A stretch of 64,000 nucleotides of DNA from Methylobacterium sp. E-005 (GTDB lineage Bacteria; Pseudomonadota; Alphaproteobacteria; Rhizobiales; Beijerinckiaceae): the NCBI RefSeq assembly GCF_022829725.1, contig NZ_JAKSYG010000026.1, forward strand, positions 19,765 through 83,764, read 5' to 3'. Of the stretch, positions 46,036 to 55,248 are shown one piece after another (the first letter of the stretch is position 1; each line of letters opens with the position of its first letter). The translations under genes and the position numbers were made by a program. Under the pieces are notes generated by a model. That model ran no database searches. It was not told the DNA's origin and saw nothing but the letters and a program-made list of their open reading frames with translations.

Positions 46036-47169
46036 TCAGGCTCCGAGATAGACGCGGTGGAAGCGGTGGCCGAGGTTGGTCAGGACCTCGTAGCCGATGG
46101 TGCCGGCGGTGGCCGCGACGGCATCGACGTCGCGCTCCGGTCCGATCAGGTCGACGAGCGTCCCCGGCCCGAGGGTGCCGGGCGCCACGTCGGTGACGTC
46201 GAGGACGAGGCTGTCCATCGAGACGCGTCCGACCATCGGCAGGCGGGCGCCGCCGAACCACGCCGCGCCGTCGGTGGTGCTGCGGAAAAACCCGTCCGCG
46301 TAGCCGATCGCGACCGTGGCGAGGCGGCTGTCCCGGGTGACTGTGGCCGCGTGGCCGTAGCCGACCGGCGTCCCCGCCGGGACGCGGCGTGTCTGCATCA
46401 CCCGGGCCCGCAGGCCGATCACGGGGCGCATCGGATTGGGCACGCCCTCCTGCGGGGCGATCCCGTAGAGGGCGGCGCCGGGGCGCACCAGGTCGAAGTG
46501 GAAATCCGGACCGAGGAAGATCCCCGATGAGGCCGCGAGGCTCGCCGGCACCGCGGGCAGGCGTCGGCGGACGGCCCGGAAGGCGGACAGCTGCGCCGCG
46601 TTGACCGGGCTGTCCGGCTCGCCCGCGCAGGCGAGGTGGCTCATCACCAGCCGCAGGTCGAGGCCCGCGAGGGCATCAGGCTCGTCGAGGAGCGTGCCGA
46701 CTTCCTCCGGCGCGAAGCCGAAGCGGGCCATGCCGGTGTCGATTTGGAGGATCACCGGCAGGCGCCGGCCGAGGCGCCGGGCGAGAGACTGCCAGCCGTC
46801 GCGCTGGGATTCATCGTTCAGGACGGGGACGAGGTCGTGGTCCGCGCAGGTCGCCTCGCTGCCCGGGGCGGTACCGTTGAGCACGGCGATCACCGGTCCG
46901 GCTCCGAGGATGGACCGGAGGGCCACGCCCTCGCCGACCTGGGCGACGAAGAAGCGCCGGCAGCCCGCGGCGGCCAGGACCGGCGCGACCCGGTCGGCGC
47001 CGAGCCCGTAGGCATCTGCCTTGACGACGGCCGCGCAGGTCGCCGTCCCCGCCCGTGCGGCGAGCCGGCGGTAATTCTCCGCGATGGCCGCGAGATCGAT
47101 CGTGAGGAGGGCGGAGGCCGTCCCGGCCGGACCCGGATCCGGCTGGAGCTCGCGCTCGATCATGCTCAT
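46036..47169 (-). CDS. alr: Alanine racemase (catabolic, DadX type)
   Basis: The 377-aa PLP enzyme has the catalytic Lys50 in [12 protein letters not shown] and the strands [22 protein letters not shown] and [13 protein letters not shown]. The second catalytic Tyr is in GYGHA near residue 270. It interconverts L- and D-alanine, and with dadA 8 nt downstream it forms the usual dadAX-type catabolic operon. cgaggg lies about 5 nt before the ATG at 47169. Confidence 0.93.
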   Translation of the reverse strand: MSMIERELQPDPGPAGTASALLTIDLAAIAENYRRLAARAGTATCAAVVKADAYGLGADRVAPVLAAAGCRRFFVAQVGEGVALRSILGAGPVIAVLNGTAPGSEATCADHDLVPVLNDESQRDGWQSLARRLGRRLPVILQIDTGMARFGFAPEEVGTLLDEPDALAGLDLRLVMSHLACAGEPDSPVNAAQLSAFRAVRRRLPAVPASLAASSGIFLGPDFHFDLVRPGAALYGIAPQEGVPNPMRPVIGLRARVMQTRRVPAGTPVGYGHAATVTRDSRLATVAIGYADGFFRSTTDGAAWFGGARLPMVGRVSMDSLVLDVTDVAPGTLGPGTLVDLIGPERDVDAVAATAGTIGYEVLTNLGHRFHRVYLGA

Positions 47170-47316
47170 GGCGGCCCTCGGGACAGCGCTGCGACGCAAT
47201 ACCGGAAGGCTACACGAAGGATCATCGAAGGGGCGTGCGTGCTGTCGAAGAGATTTGAGTTCGAAGCTTGGCCGTGCAACGTTCTGCGGCGAGTTCGAAG
47301 TTCCTGCGAGTCGGAC

Positions 47317-47766
47317 GTGGACGAGATCGACCGCCGTATCATCCAGGCCCTGCGGGGCAACGGCCGGATCAGCAACGCGGATCTCGCCGCGGCGGTCGGC
47401 CTGTCGGCCTCCGCCTGCCATCGCCGCGTGCGGCTGCTGGAGGAAACCGGGATCATCCGGGGCTACACGGCGCTGATCGGCGGCGCGGTCGATGGGCCGG
47501 GCCTCGTGGTCCTCACCCAGTTCACCCTGGACCGCCAGACCGAGGATTATCTCAACCGGTTCGAGGCGGCTGTCCGGCGCTGTCCCGAGGTGCAGGATTG
47601 CTATCTGATGACCGGGACGGCCGATTACCTCGTGAAGCTCAAGGTGATCGATGCGGCCGATTACGAGCGGCTGCACAAGGATGTCCTGTCGCGCCTGCCG
47701 GGGGTCGCGCGGCTGCAATCGAGCTTCGCCATCCGGACCGTCGTGGCGGCGGGCCGGCCGCTCTGA
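47317..47766 (+). CDS. Lrp/AsnC-family regulator
   Basis: The 149-aa product has the N-terminal winged helix (DEIDRRIIQALRGNGRISNADLAAAVGLSASACHRRVRLLEETGIIRGY) and the C-terminal RAM ligand domain (VQDCYLMTGTADYLVKL). The start is GTG at 47317, where the Lrp fold begins; an in-frame GTG at 47239 would add 26 unusual residues. Divergent from alr-dadA by 147 nt, it is the probable alanine-responsive activator (DadR/BkdR-like). Confidence 0.88.
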   Translation: MDEIDRRIIQALRGNGRISNADLAAAVGLSASACHRRVRLLEETGIIRGYTALIGGAVDGPGLVVLTQFTLDRQTEDYLNRFEAAVRRCPEVQDCYLMTGTADYLVKLKVIDAADYERLHKDVLSRLPGVARLQSSFAIRTVVAAGRPL

Positions 47767-47779
47767 AGGGAGGCCCGCC

Positions 47780-49015
47780 GTGACGTCGATCGCCGAACCA
47801 TGCGTGGACGCCCCCTGCGACCTGCGCCTCGATGGCGCCACGCTCGCCGACGGAAGCCGGGCGACGATCGACATCCGGGGCGATTACGTGGCGGCGCTGC
47901 GGGATCCCGGCGCGCCGCTGCCGCCCGCCGGTCGCACGATCGATCTCGGCGGCGCCCTGGTGCTGCCGGGCCTGTCGGACGGGCACGTCCATCTCGACAA
48001 GTGCCTGTTCGGACTGCCGTGGCGCCCGCACGCGGCGGCGGGGTCGGTCCGCGCGATCATCGAGGATGAAAAGGCGTTCCGCCGGGCCACGCGGATCCCG
48101 CTCGCCGAGCAGGGCGCCGAGGCGCTCCTCGAACGCATGCTCCGTGGCGGCACGACGAGCCTGCGGACCCATGTCGACATCGATGACGTGACGCGGCTCG
48201 ACCACCTCGCCCAGATCCTCGACCTGCGGGCGCGCTGGGCCGACCGGCTGCAGATCCAGATCGTCGCCTTCCCGCAGAGCGGGATCCTGGGCTGCCCGCC
48301 GGTTGCGGGCGATCTGGACGCAGCCCTACGGATGGGCGCCGACCTCGTCGGCGGCCTCGACCCCGTCGGCATCGACCGCGACCGCGACGGTCACCTGGAC
48401 ATCGTCTTCGCCCTGGCCGAGCGGCACGGAAGGGGCATCGACATCCACCTTCACGACGGCGGCGCGGCCGGGCTCGATACGATCGCGGCAATCGCGGCGC
48501 GCACCGCGGCGGCTGGGCTCGGCGGCCGGGTCACGATCAGCCACGCCTTCGCCCTCGCAGAGGCCGACGACCGGGAACTCGGCCGGCTCGCGGAGGCCCT
48601 GAACCGGGCCGGCGTCGCCATCCTCAGCAGCGTGCCGGGCGGGCGCCGATGCCCACCGATCCTGCGATTGCGTGAGCTCGGCGTCCCGGTCTGCCTCGGC
48701 ACCGACAACGTCCGCGACTGCTGGAACCCCGCCACCGTCACCAGCATGGTGGCCCGCGCCCAGCTCGCCGCCTACCGGTTCGACCTGCGCACCGACGCGG
48801 ACCTCGCGGCTTTGCTGGCGCCGATCACCGTCACCCCGGCACGGGTTCTGGGCCTCGGCCCAGGCGTCATCGCGCCCGGCGCGCGGGCCGACCTGATCGC
48901 CTTCGCGGCCGGCGGCGTGCCGCAGGTCATCGTGGAGCGCCAGGAGCCCGTGCTCGTCGTAGCGCGGGGCGCCGTGGCGGTCGACCGGCGCGGCGCCGGG
49001 GACCCGCCGCCGTGA
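47780..49015 (+). CDS. Amidohydrolase-superfamily enzyme (cytosine deaminase-like)
   Basis: The 411-aa metal-dependent hydrolase has DGHVHLDKCLFG (metal HxH), LRTHVDIDD, IDIHLHDGG, TISHAF and LGTDNVRD (catalytic Asp), the layout of cytosine deaminase/atzB-type enzymes. N- and C-terminal segments form the usual small beta domain. gggagg is 6 nt before the GTG start at 47780. It overlaps the LysR gene by 4 nt (gtga). In this operon with a dehydrogenase pair and a transporter, it may hydrolyse a ring amide or deaminate a heterocycle; the substrate is not known. Confidence 0.85.
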   Translation: MTSIAEPCVDAPCDLRLDGATLADGSRATIDIRGDYVAALRDPGAPLPPAGRTIDLGGALVLPGLSDGHVHLDKCLFGLPWRPHAAAGSVRAIIEDEKAFRRATRIPLAEQGAEALLERMLRGGTTSLRTHVDIDDVTRLDHLAQILDLRARWADRLQIQIVAFPQSGILGCPPVAGDLDAALRMGADLVGGLDPVGIDRDRDGHLDIVFALAERHGRGIDIHLHDGGAAGLDTIAAIAARTAAAGLGGRVTISHAFALAEADDRELGRLAEALNRAGVAILSSVPGGRRCPPILRLRELGVPVCLGTDNVRDCWNPATVTSMVARAQLAAYRFDLRTDADLAALLAPITVTPARVLGLGPGVIAPGARADLIAFAAGGVPQVIVERQEPVLVVARGAVAVDRRGAGDPPP

Positions 49016-49923
49016 ACGACCGCGCACTGCGCTACCTGCTGGCCGTCGTGCGGGCGGGCTCGGTCCGGGCGGCGGCCGAGGTGCTGAACGTCGCCGCCTC
49101 GGCGGTGAGCCGGCAGATCATCGAGCTGGAGGCGCAGGTCGGCGAGACCCTGCTCGAGCGCCTGCCCCGGGGCGTGGTCCCCACGGAGGCCGGGCGTCTC
49201 GTCGCCGCACACGCGCAGCGGCAGGCCGACGAGGCGGCGCTGCTGGAGGACCAGCTGAAGCGCCTGCGCGGGGTGCAGCGGGGCACGATCAGCCTGCGCT
49301 GCGGCGCCGGCTTCCTGATCGACCTCCTCGACAACGCCCTGGCGGGCTTCGCCCAGGCCCATCCGGGCATCGCCTATCAGGTCGAGATCGGCACCACCGA
49401 TGGGATCCTGGCGGCCATCGCCCGGGGCGACGCGGATATCGGCCTCGTCTACAACCCGCCCGCGCATCCGGATGTCCGCGGAATCATCTCCGCCCGGCAG
49501 CCGCTGCTCGCCATCCTGCCGAAGGGCCATCCCCTCGCCGACGGGGCGGCGCCGATCCCCCTGCGCAGCTTCGCCACCGAGCCCGCCGCCCTCCTGCCCC
49601 CCGACCACGGCGTGCGGCAGCTGATCGGCCGCGTCGAGGCCGACGGCGGCTTCCGGCTGGTGCCGCGGCTGGAGACGGCCGCGTTCGAGCTGCACCGCCG
49701 CTTCGTGATGGCCGCGATGGGCGTCGCGTTCCTGCCCCGCTTCGTGGTCGCGGCCGAGCTGCGCGACGGCCTCCTCGCGGCGGTGCCGCTGCGCGACGCG
49801 ATCCTGTCGGAGGCGAGCGCCCATCTGGTCATCCGGGCCGGACGGCGCCTGCCCGAGGGCGCGGCGCGCCTGCTCGGCTGGCTGGCCGACCACATGGTGG
49901 CGTTCCGACCGCCGCCGGCCTGA
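49012..49923 (+). CDS. LysR-family regulator
   Basis: The 303-aa product has ALRYLLAVVRAGSVRAAAEVLNVAASAVSRQIIELE and an effector domain (GTISLRCGAGFLIDLL). The GTG start overlaps the amidohydrolase stop by 4 nt, so it is translated with the operon. Its likely target is the amidohydrolase operon or the downstream dehydrogenase gene, 101 nt away, where a second promoter may lie. Confidence 0.87.
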   Translation: MNDRALRYLLAVVRAGSVRAAAEVLNVAASAVSRQIIELEAQVGETLLERLPRGVVPTEAGRLVAAHAQRQADEAALLEDQLKRLRGVQRGTISLRCGAGFLIDLLDNALAGFAQAHPGIAYQVEIGTTDGILAAIARGDADIGLVYNPPAHPDVRGIISARQPLLAILPKGHPLADGAAPIPLRSFATEPAALLPPDHGVRQLIGRVEADGGFRLVPRLETAAFELHRRFVMAAMGVAFLPRFVVAAELRDGLLAAVPLRDAILSEASAHLVIRAGRRLPEGAARLLGWLADHMVAFRPPPA

Positions 49924-50024
49924 CGAGAGCGTGCGCAAATTTCGCACGGATCGTGCAAAAATCGGTTGTTGTCGCAACGCTTGATTGCCGGAACGATGGG
50001 GCCGCTTCGTGAGGACGGATCGGC

Positions 50025-50909
50025 ATGACCATCGCAACGGTAGGGGTCGTCGGGCTCGGCAATATGGGTCTGGGCATGGCCGCGACCCTGGCCCGTAAGG
50101 GCTTCGCGGTCCTCGGCTACGACATCGACGCGGGCCGGCGCCCCGCCGCCGAGGCGGCCGGCGTCACCGTGCTCGACGCCCTCAACGACGTGCTCGGCCG
50201 GGCCGACGCCCTGGTGTTCTCGCTGCCCCTGGCCCGGGACGTGGAGGCGGTGGTCACCGCGGAGGGCGGGCTCCTGTCCCGGACCGACCGGAAGGTGGTG
50301 GTGATCGACACCTCGACCTCGGATCCCGGCACGACCCGGCGCCTCGCCGAGCGCCTCGCCGCGGCCGGTCACGCGCTCCTCGACGCGCCGGTGAGCGGCG
50401 GCCCATCCGGCGCCGCCGAGGGCACCCTGACCATGATGATCGGCGGGGCGGAGGCGGATTACGAACTGGCCCGGCCGGTTCTGGAGGCCATGTCGGCCCG
50501 CGCGCCGCATGTCGGGCCGTCGGGCGCCGGCAACATCGTCAAGCTCGTCAACAACCTGCTGGTGGCGGCCCATCTCGTGACCACCGGCGAGGCCCTGCGC
50601 CTGTCGGAGGCCGCCGGCCTCTCGGCCGAGGAGGCCGTCAAGGTCGTCAACACCGCCACCGGCCGCAGCGCGATCAGCGAGGTCATGGTCCCGCGCTGGG
50701 TCCAGTCCGGCACCTTCGACAGCGGCTTCTCGGCCGGCCTGATGCGCAAGGACGTGCGCCTCGCCCTCGACCTCGCCGCCGAATGCGGGATCGACCTGCC
50801 GCTCTCCGCCGAGGTCAAGCGCATCTGGCAGGCGACGCAGGCCGCCATCCCCGACACGGCCGACTTCACCCGCATGGCCGATTACCGCGATCCCAAGGGA
50901 GCCCACTGA
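50025..50909 (+). CDS. 3-hydroxyisobutyrate dehydrogenase-family (beta-HAD) oxidoreductase
   Basis: The 294-aa product has the NAD(P) loop GLGNMGLGMA, substrate loop DAPVSGGPSGAAEGTL and the catalytic Lys in GNIVKLVNNLL. It oxidises a beta-hydroxy acid to a semialdehyde or keto acid. L-threonate, 2-(hydroxymethyl)glutarate and 3-hydroxyisobutyrate dehydrogenases are family members. The stop overlaps the next ATG by one base (tgatg), so it is tightly coupled to the aldehyde dehydrogenase that would take its product. Confidence 0.88.
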   Translation: MTIATVGVVGLGNMGLGMAATLARKGFAVLGYDIDAGRRPAAEAAGVTVLDALNDVLGRADALVFSLPLARDVEAVVTAEGGLLSRTDRKVVVIDTSTSDPGTTRRLAERLAAAGHALLDAPVSGGPSGAAEGTLTMMIGGAEADYELARPVLEAMSARAPHVGPSGAGNIVKLVNNLLVAAHLVTTGEALRLSEAAGLSAEEAVKVVNTATGRSAISEVMVPRWVQSGTFDSGFSAGLMRKDVRLALDLAAECGIDLPLSAEVKRIWQATQAAIPDTADFTRMADYRDPKGAH

Positions 50910-52447
50910 TGTCCGGCACGTCCCATTCGCCCGCCGCAGACCGGGTCGCCACCCTCCTGGCCGACCTGCTGCCGGGCGGCCGCATCGGCAGTGTCGTGGC
51001 CGGCGAGATCCTCGAAGGGACGGGCGCCAGCCTCGACCTGATCAACCCCGCCGATGGCGGCGTGCTGGCGACCTTCGCCGATGCTGGCCCGTCGGTCGTC
51101 GAGGCCGCCATGGCGGCGGCCCGCGACGCCCAGCGCGCGTGGTGGGGGATGAGCGCCGCCGCCCGCGGCCGGGCACTCTGGGCGGTCGCCGCCCTGGTCC
51201 GGCAGCATGCCGGTGCGCTCGCCGAGCTGGAGACCCTCTCGGCCGGCAAGCCGATCCGCGACACGCGCGGCGAGGTCGCCAAGGTCGCCGAGATGTTCGA
51301 GTACTACGCCGGCTGGTGCGACAAGCTGCACGGCGACGTCATCCCGGTCCCGACCTCGCACCTGAACTACACAAGCCACGAGCCCTTCGGCACCGTGGTG
51401 CAGATCACCCCCTGGAACGCGCCGATCTTCACCGCGGGCTGGCAGATCGCGCCGGCGATCTGCGCCGGCAACGCCGTGGTGCTGAAGCCCTCCGAGCTGA
51501 CGCCCCTGACCTCGCTGGCGCTGGGCCTGCTCTGCGACCGGGCCGAGGGGATACCCCGCGGCCTCGTCTCGGTGCTGGCGGGCGCCGGCCCGACCACCGG
51601 CGCCGCGGCGGTCGCCCATCCCGAGACCCGGCTCGTCGTGTTCGTGGGCTCGGCCGAGGCGGGCGCGCAGATCGCCGCCGCGGCGGCCCGCGCCATCGTG
51701 CCGAGCGTTCTGGAGCTCGGCGGCAAGTCGGCTAACATCGTGTTCGCCGACGCCGACCTCGACCGGGCGCTGATCGGCGCGCAGGCCGCGATCTTCGGCG
51801 GCGCCGGGCAGAGCTGCGTGGCCGGCTCCCGGCTCCTCGTGCACCGCTCGATCCACGCGTCCTTCGTCGAGCGCCTGTCCCACGCCGCCGCGCGCATCCC
51901 GGTGGGCGCCCCGACCGACCCGGCGACGCAGATCGGCCCGATCAACAACCGGCGCCAGCGGGACAAGATCGCCGAGATGGTCGAGGCCGCCGCGGGGGCC
52001 GGCGCGACCATCGCGGCGGGCGGGGCCTGCCCGGCGGCCCTGCGCGACACGGGCGGCTTCTACTACGGCCCGACCATCGTGGACGGCGTCGCGCCGGACG
52101 CGGCGATCGCCCGGGAGGAGGTGTTCGGCCCGGTCCTCACGGTCCTGCCGTTCGACGGCGAGGACGAGGCGGTCGCACTCGCCAACGGCACGCCCTACGG
52201 CCTCGCCGGCGCGGTCTGGACCGGCGATGGCGGGCGCGGCCACCGGGTCGCGGCGGCTCTGCGGGCCGGCACCGTCTGGGTCAACGGCTACAAGACCATC
52301 AACGTGGCCTCGCCGTTCGGCGGCTTCGGCCGCTCGGGCTTCGGCCGCTCCTCCGGCCGCGAGGCGCTGATGGCCTACACGCAGACCAAGAGCGTCTGGG
52401 TCGAGACCGCCGCCGCGCCCGCCGTGACCTTCGGCTACGTGGGCTAG
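50909..52447 (+). CDS. Aldehyde dehydrogenase (NAD(P)-dependent)
   Basis: The 512-aa product has the family landmarks QITPWNAP, NAVVLKPSELTP, LELGGKSANIVF (general-base Glu) and FGGAGQSC with catalytic Cys303. Also present is EEVFGPVLTVLPFD and FGGFGRSGFGR at the end. It is about the size of betaine- and semialdehyde-type enzymes. It overlaps the preceding gene by one base and forms the oxidation step of this operon. Confidence 0.92.
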   Translation: MSGTSHSPAADRVATLLADLLPGGRIGSVVAGEILEGTGASLDLINPADGGVLATFADAGPSVVEAAMAAARDAQRAWWGMSAAARGRALWAVAALVRQHAGALAELETLSAGKPIRDTRGEVAKVAEMFEYYAGWCDKLHGDVIPVPTSHLNYTSHEPFGTVVQITPWNAPIFTAGWQIAPAICAGNAVVLKPSELTPLTSLALGLLCDRAEGIPRGLVSVLAGAGPTTGAAAVAHPETRLVVFVGSAEAGAQIAAAAARAIVPSVLELGGKSANIVFADADLDRALIGAQAAIFGGAGQSCVAGSRLLVHRSIHASFVERLSHAAARIPVGAPTDPATQIGPINNRRQRDKIAEMVEAAAGAGATIAAGGACPAALRDTGGFYYGPTIVDGVAPDAAIAREEVFGPVLTVLPFDGEDEAVALANGTPYGLAGAVWTGDGGRGHRVAAALRAGTVWVNGYKTINVASPFGGFGRSGFGRSSGREALMAYTQTKSVWVETAAAPAVTFGYVG

Positions 52448-52540
52448 GCCGGTCTCGCGAGGAGAACCGGCGACCAACCAGGGACGACAACGGAGGAAGC
52501 GCCGGACCGACCAAGGCGCACGACCCTCATCCCACCCAAC

Positions 52541-52653
52541 CCCCTCATCCTGAGGTGCTGCGAAGCAGCCTCGAAGGCGGGCTCCAGGGATCGCAGGTCC
52601 ATCTGGAGGGCTCCTTCGAGGCCCGCTGACGCGGGCACCTCAGGATGGGGGGG
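52541..52653. repeat. Rhizobiales-type ctgaggtgc intergenic palindrome
   Basis: The left half (cccctcatcctgaggtgc ... cctcgaagg) and the right half (ctccttcgagg ... gcacctcaggatggggg) are inverted copies, giving a long imperfect stem with gcgaagc- and gctgacgc-type side hairpins. This palindromic unit is commonly scattered in alphaproteobacterial genomes. It lies between the aldehyde dehydrogenase and DUF3100 genes, inside what would otherwise be one operon. Confidence 0.7.
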
Positions 52654-52781
52654 TGGACGGCCGGTCGGAAGCGGACCGGTGAATGCGCCCCGCGAGCCGG
52701 GTCGACCGAGAGGATCACCCGACAAGCCGGCGATCAAGACCGGCAGGCGGAGCAACGGGCAACCCCGGGAGGGCATGGAGG

Positions 52782-54152
52782 ATGACGATGGCGGGCGAAC
52801 TCTTCGCAACGAATACGCGGCCGGTCGCGCAGCCCGTCTCGGGCGGCGGCAAACTCACGCTGTTCCTGCTCGCCCTCGTCATCGTCGTCATCGCGGAGGC
52901 GATCGGCAACGTCAGCATCCCGGTGGGCGCCGGCAAGATCGTGCTGCTGCCGCTGCTCTGGGCCCTGCTGCTGGGCGGCGCGCTGGGGCTGATGAGCCCC
53001 CGCCTGCCCGCGCCGCTGCGGCTGTCGGGCGCGCTGCAGAACGCGGCCGGCGCGTATCTCCAGCCAGCGCTGCTGATCTTCATCGCCAAGCTCGGCCTGC
53101 TCGTCGGCGGGTCGCTGCCAAAGATCCTGGCCTCGGGCTGGGCCCTGGCCTTCCAGGAATTCGGCCACTTCTTCGGCACGATGGTGTTCGGCCTGCCGGT
53201 CGCGCTCCTGCTCGGCATCAAGCGCGAGGCGATCGGCGCGACCTTCTCGGTCGGCCGCGAGCCGAGCCTCGCCATCATCGGCGAGCGCTACGGCATGGAT
53301 TCACCGGAGGGCCGCGGCGTGCTGGCCGAGTACCTGACCGGCACGGTGTTCGGCGCGGTGTTCATCGCCCTGCTGGCCGGGCTGATCGCCAGCCTGAAGA
53401 TCTTCAACCCGCTGGCCCTGGCCATGGGCGCCGGCGTCGGCTCTGGCAGCATGATGGCCGCCGCCTCGGGGGCGATCGCGGCCCAGCAGACGCCCGAGGT
53501 CGCCAGGGACGTCGCCACCTTCGCGGCGGCCAGCAACCTCGTCACCACGACGATCGGCACGTATTTCACCCTGTTCCTGTCGCTGCCCTTCACGATCTGG
53601 GCCTACGGCAAGCTGGAGCCGATCCTCGGCCGCAACCGGCCGGATGCCGCCCGCCCGGCGGCCGCCGAACCGGAGGCTGCCACGCCCGCCCATCAGGAGG
53701 TGCGGATCGGCCTCGCCGAGACCGTGCTGGCCTGGATCCTGATCGGCGCCTACGGGCTGATCGGCAACTGGCTGACCTACGGCGTCGTCCCCGACGCGCC
53801 CGCCGTGGCCGGGATGGCGATCATCGTCGGCACCGTGCTGGCCGGCTGGAGCCTCTACCGGCTCCTCGGCCGGCGCCTGCCCGCGGTCCTCTGGGTCTCG
53901 ATCATCGGCATGGCTCTGACCTATCCCGGCACGCCCTACGCGGCCGAGATCGCCGCCCTGACCGGCAAGCTCAACTTCCTGGCGCTGGCCACGCCGATCC
54001 TGACCTTCGCGGGGCTCTCGGTCGCCAAGGACGTGCCGGCCTTCCGCCGCCTGGGCTGGCGGATCGTCGTGGTCTCGTTCCTGGCCAATGCCGGGACGTT
54101 CCTCGGCGCGGTCCTGATCGCGCAAGTCTTCATGCACGCGCCGCTGGGGTGA
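52782..54152 (+). CDS. DUF3100-family membrane transporter
   Basis: The 456-aa product has about ten membrane segments and matches the DUF3100 family. Strongly patterned parts are LQPALLIFIAKLGLLVGGSLP, EFGHFFGTMVFGLPVALLLGIKREAIGATFSVGREPSLAIIGE (charged loop with E/K/R), GAGVGSGSMMAAASGAIA, and LAATPILTFAGLSVAKDVPAF. The start is ATG at 52782 (gggagg 9 nt upstream); ATG at 52788 is nearly as good. It probably imports the substrate of the amidohydrolase/dehydrogenase operon; substrate and mechanism are unproven. Confidence 0.72.
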   Translation: MTMAGELFATNTRPVAQPVSGGGKLTLFLLALVIVVIAEAIGNVSIPVGAGKIVLLPLLWALLLGGALGLMSPRLPAPLRLSGALQNAAGAYLQPALLIFIAKLGLLVGGSLPKILASGWALAFQEFGHFFGTMVFGLPVALLLGIKREAIGATFSVGREPSLAIIGERYGMDSPEGRGVLAEYLTGTVFGAVFIALLAGLIASLKIFNPLALAMGAGVGSGSMMAAASGAIAAQQTPEVARDVATFAAASNLVTTTIGTYFTLFLSLPFTIWAYGKLEPILGRNRPDAARPAAAEPEAATPAHQEVRIGLAETVLAWILIGAYGLIGNWLTYGVVPDAPAVAGMAIIVGTVLAGWSLYRLLGRRLPAVLWVSIIGMALTYPGTPYAAEIAALTGKLNFLALATPILTFAGLSVAKDVPAFRRLGWRIVVVSFLANAGTFLGAVLIAQVFMHAPLG

Positions 54153-54638
54153 AGAGCCGCGTCGCCCGGCGTAGGGCCCGGGCGGGGAATCGCGTGCTGC
54201 GGTGGCCCCGGCATCGGAGAGGGATCGCACGCGCCTCGCGGTGAGCCCGTTAGGCGTCCTGGGCGCCCGGCGCGGTGCAGGCCTGCGGCCACGTGGTGAT
54301 GCTGCTCGGCGCGGTCTCGATCGCTCCGGCCGTTCCGGGACCCGTCAATCCACGGACCGCGCCACGGGCCGGACCTGCCGCCGGGACCCTGCGCGACCCC
54401 GAACGGCGTCCGGACTCAGGATCGGAAGCCGCGCGATCGCGGAGCGGTCACGGTTGGAGGACGGCAGGACTGGTTCTTCATCGACACCACGACGTGCCGG
54501 GCCGCCCCGATCCCCGACCAGGGCGAGCGCGCCGTCACGAGTCATCTTCGCCAAGCGAGTCCTGTAGCGCATTCATTCACAATATGGCCGTAAATAGACT
54601 GTTTAACCCGCCGCATCAGATCAATCGTAGGCCAAATT
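54153..54638. other. Intergenic region with GC drop
   Basis: The 486-nt gap starts GC-rich, then becomes AT-rich from about 54565. No gene was recognised. The AT-rich end probably holds the promoter of the next small gene. Confidence 0.4.
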
Positions 54639-55193
54639 GTGATCGTATTTCGCTACATACTACTTGGTTTTTCCGCCCTGGCGGCACTTATTTTGATGAT
54701 GGTCTGGATTTTTTCCGGACGCGCCTTCGATCTCGTGCTGTTCATCGCGCTGGCATTCCTTATAGCGAATGCAGTCTACATTTTCTCATCTCGCCCAGTC
54801 GTGAGGACGAGCGACATTCTTGCCCGCGCCTCGACGGGTTTTGCACTCGCGTCGCTGGAGCTACAGCACCACGCGCAAGAGGCACAGATCCGCGAAGTCG
54901 AGGCCGAGAAGCGGCGCCTGGCAGAGGCCGAATACAATCGGCAGAAGCTTCATGTCGCCAAAGAGATGCTGCAGCATCTGCGCCCGAAACTGCTGCTGGA
55001 GCGGAGAGAAGCGGCCGAGCGTCCTCAGATTACACATCAGACGCGTTCAGAGCCCGTTGCGCCACCCAAGCCGCCGTCCGGCCCGGACACGGCAGACAAC
55101 GTTCGGCTCTCCCATGGTCGCGACGCGGTCGAGAAGCCGGTTCCGCCCACCGCCCAGATGGGGACGATGCCGTCCCCCATCGTCGTCAACTGA
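54639..55193 (+). CDS. Membrane protein with two N-terminal helices and a coiled coil, unknown
   Basis: The 184-aa product has two membrane helices (residues ~5-26 and ~30-51) and a charged coiled-coil region (LELQHHAQEAQIREVEAEKRRLAEAEYNRQ...). The C-terminus is Pro-rich and low complexity (PPKPPSG). The start is GTG at 54639; the ribosome site is weak. No family was recognised. It is convergent with the coiled-coil gene of the ribbon-helix-helix operon, with a hairpin between them. Confidence 0.55.
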   Translation: MIVFRYILLGFSALAALILMMVWIFSGRAFDLVLFIALAFLIANAVYIFSSRPVVRTSDILARASTGFALASLELQHHAQEAQIREVEAEKRRLAEAEYNRQKLHVAKEMLQHLRPKLLLERREAAERPQITHQTRSEPVAPPKPPSGPDTADNVRLSHGRDAVEKPVPPTAQMGTMPSPIVVN

Positions 55194-55204
55194 GGTGAAG
55201 GCAG

Positions 55205-55234
55205 CGGACCGCGCCGCGCACGACGCGGCGTCCG
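55205..55234. terminator. GC hairpin between convergent genes
   Basis: cgccgcg (55212-55218) and cgcggcg (55224-55230) form a 7-bp perfect stem around cacga, extended by cgga/tccg after a 2-nt bulge. No T tract follows. It lies between the stops of the two convergent genes. Confidence 0.4.
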
Positions 55235-55248
55235 AGGCTTGAGCGGCC

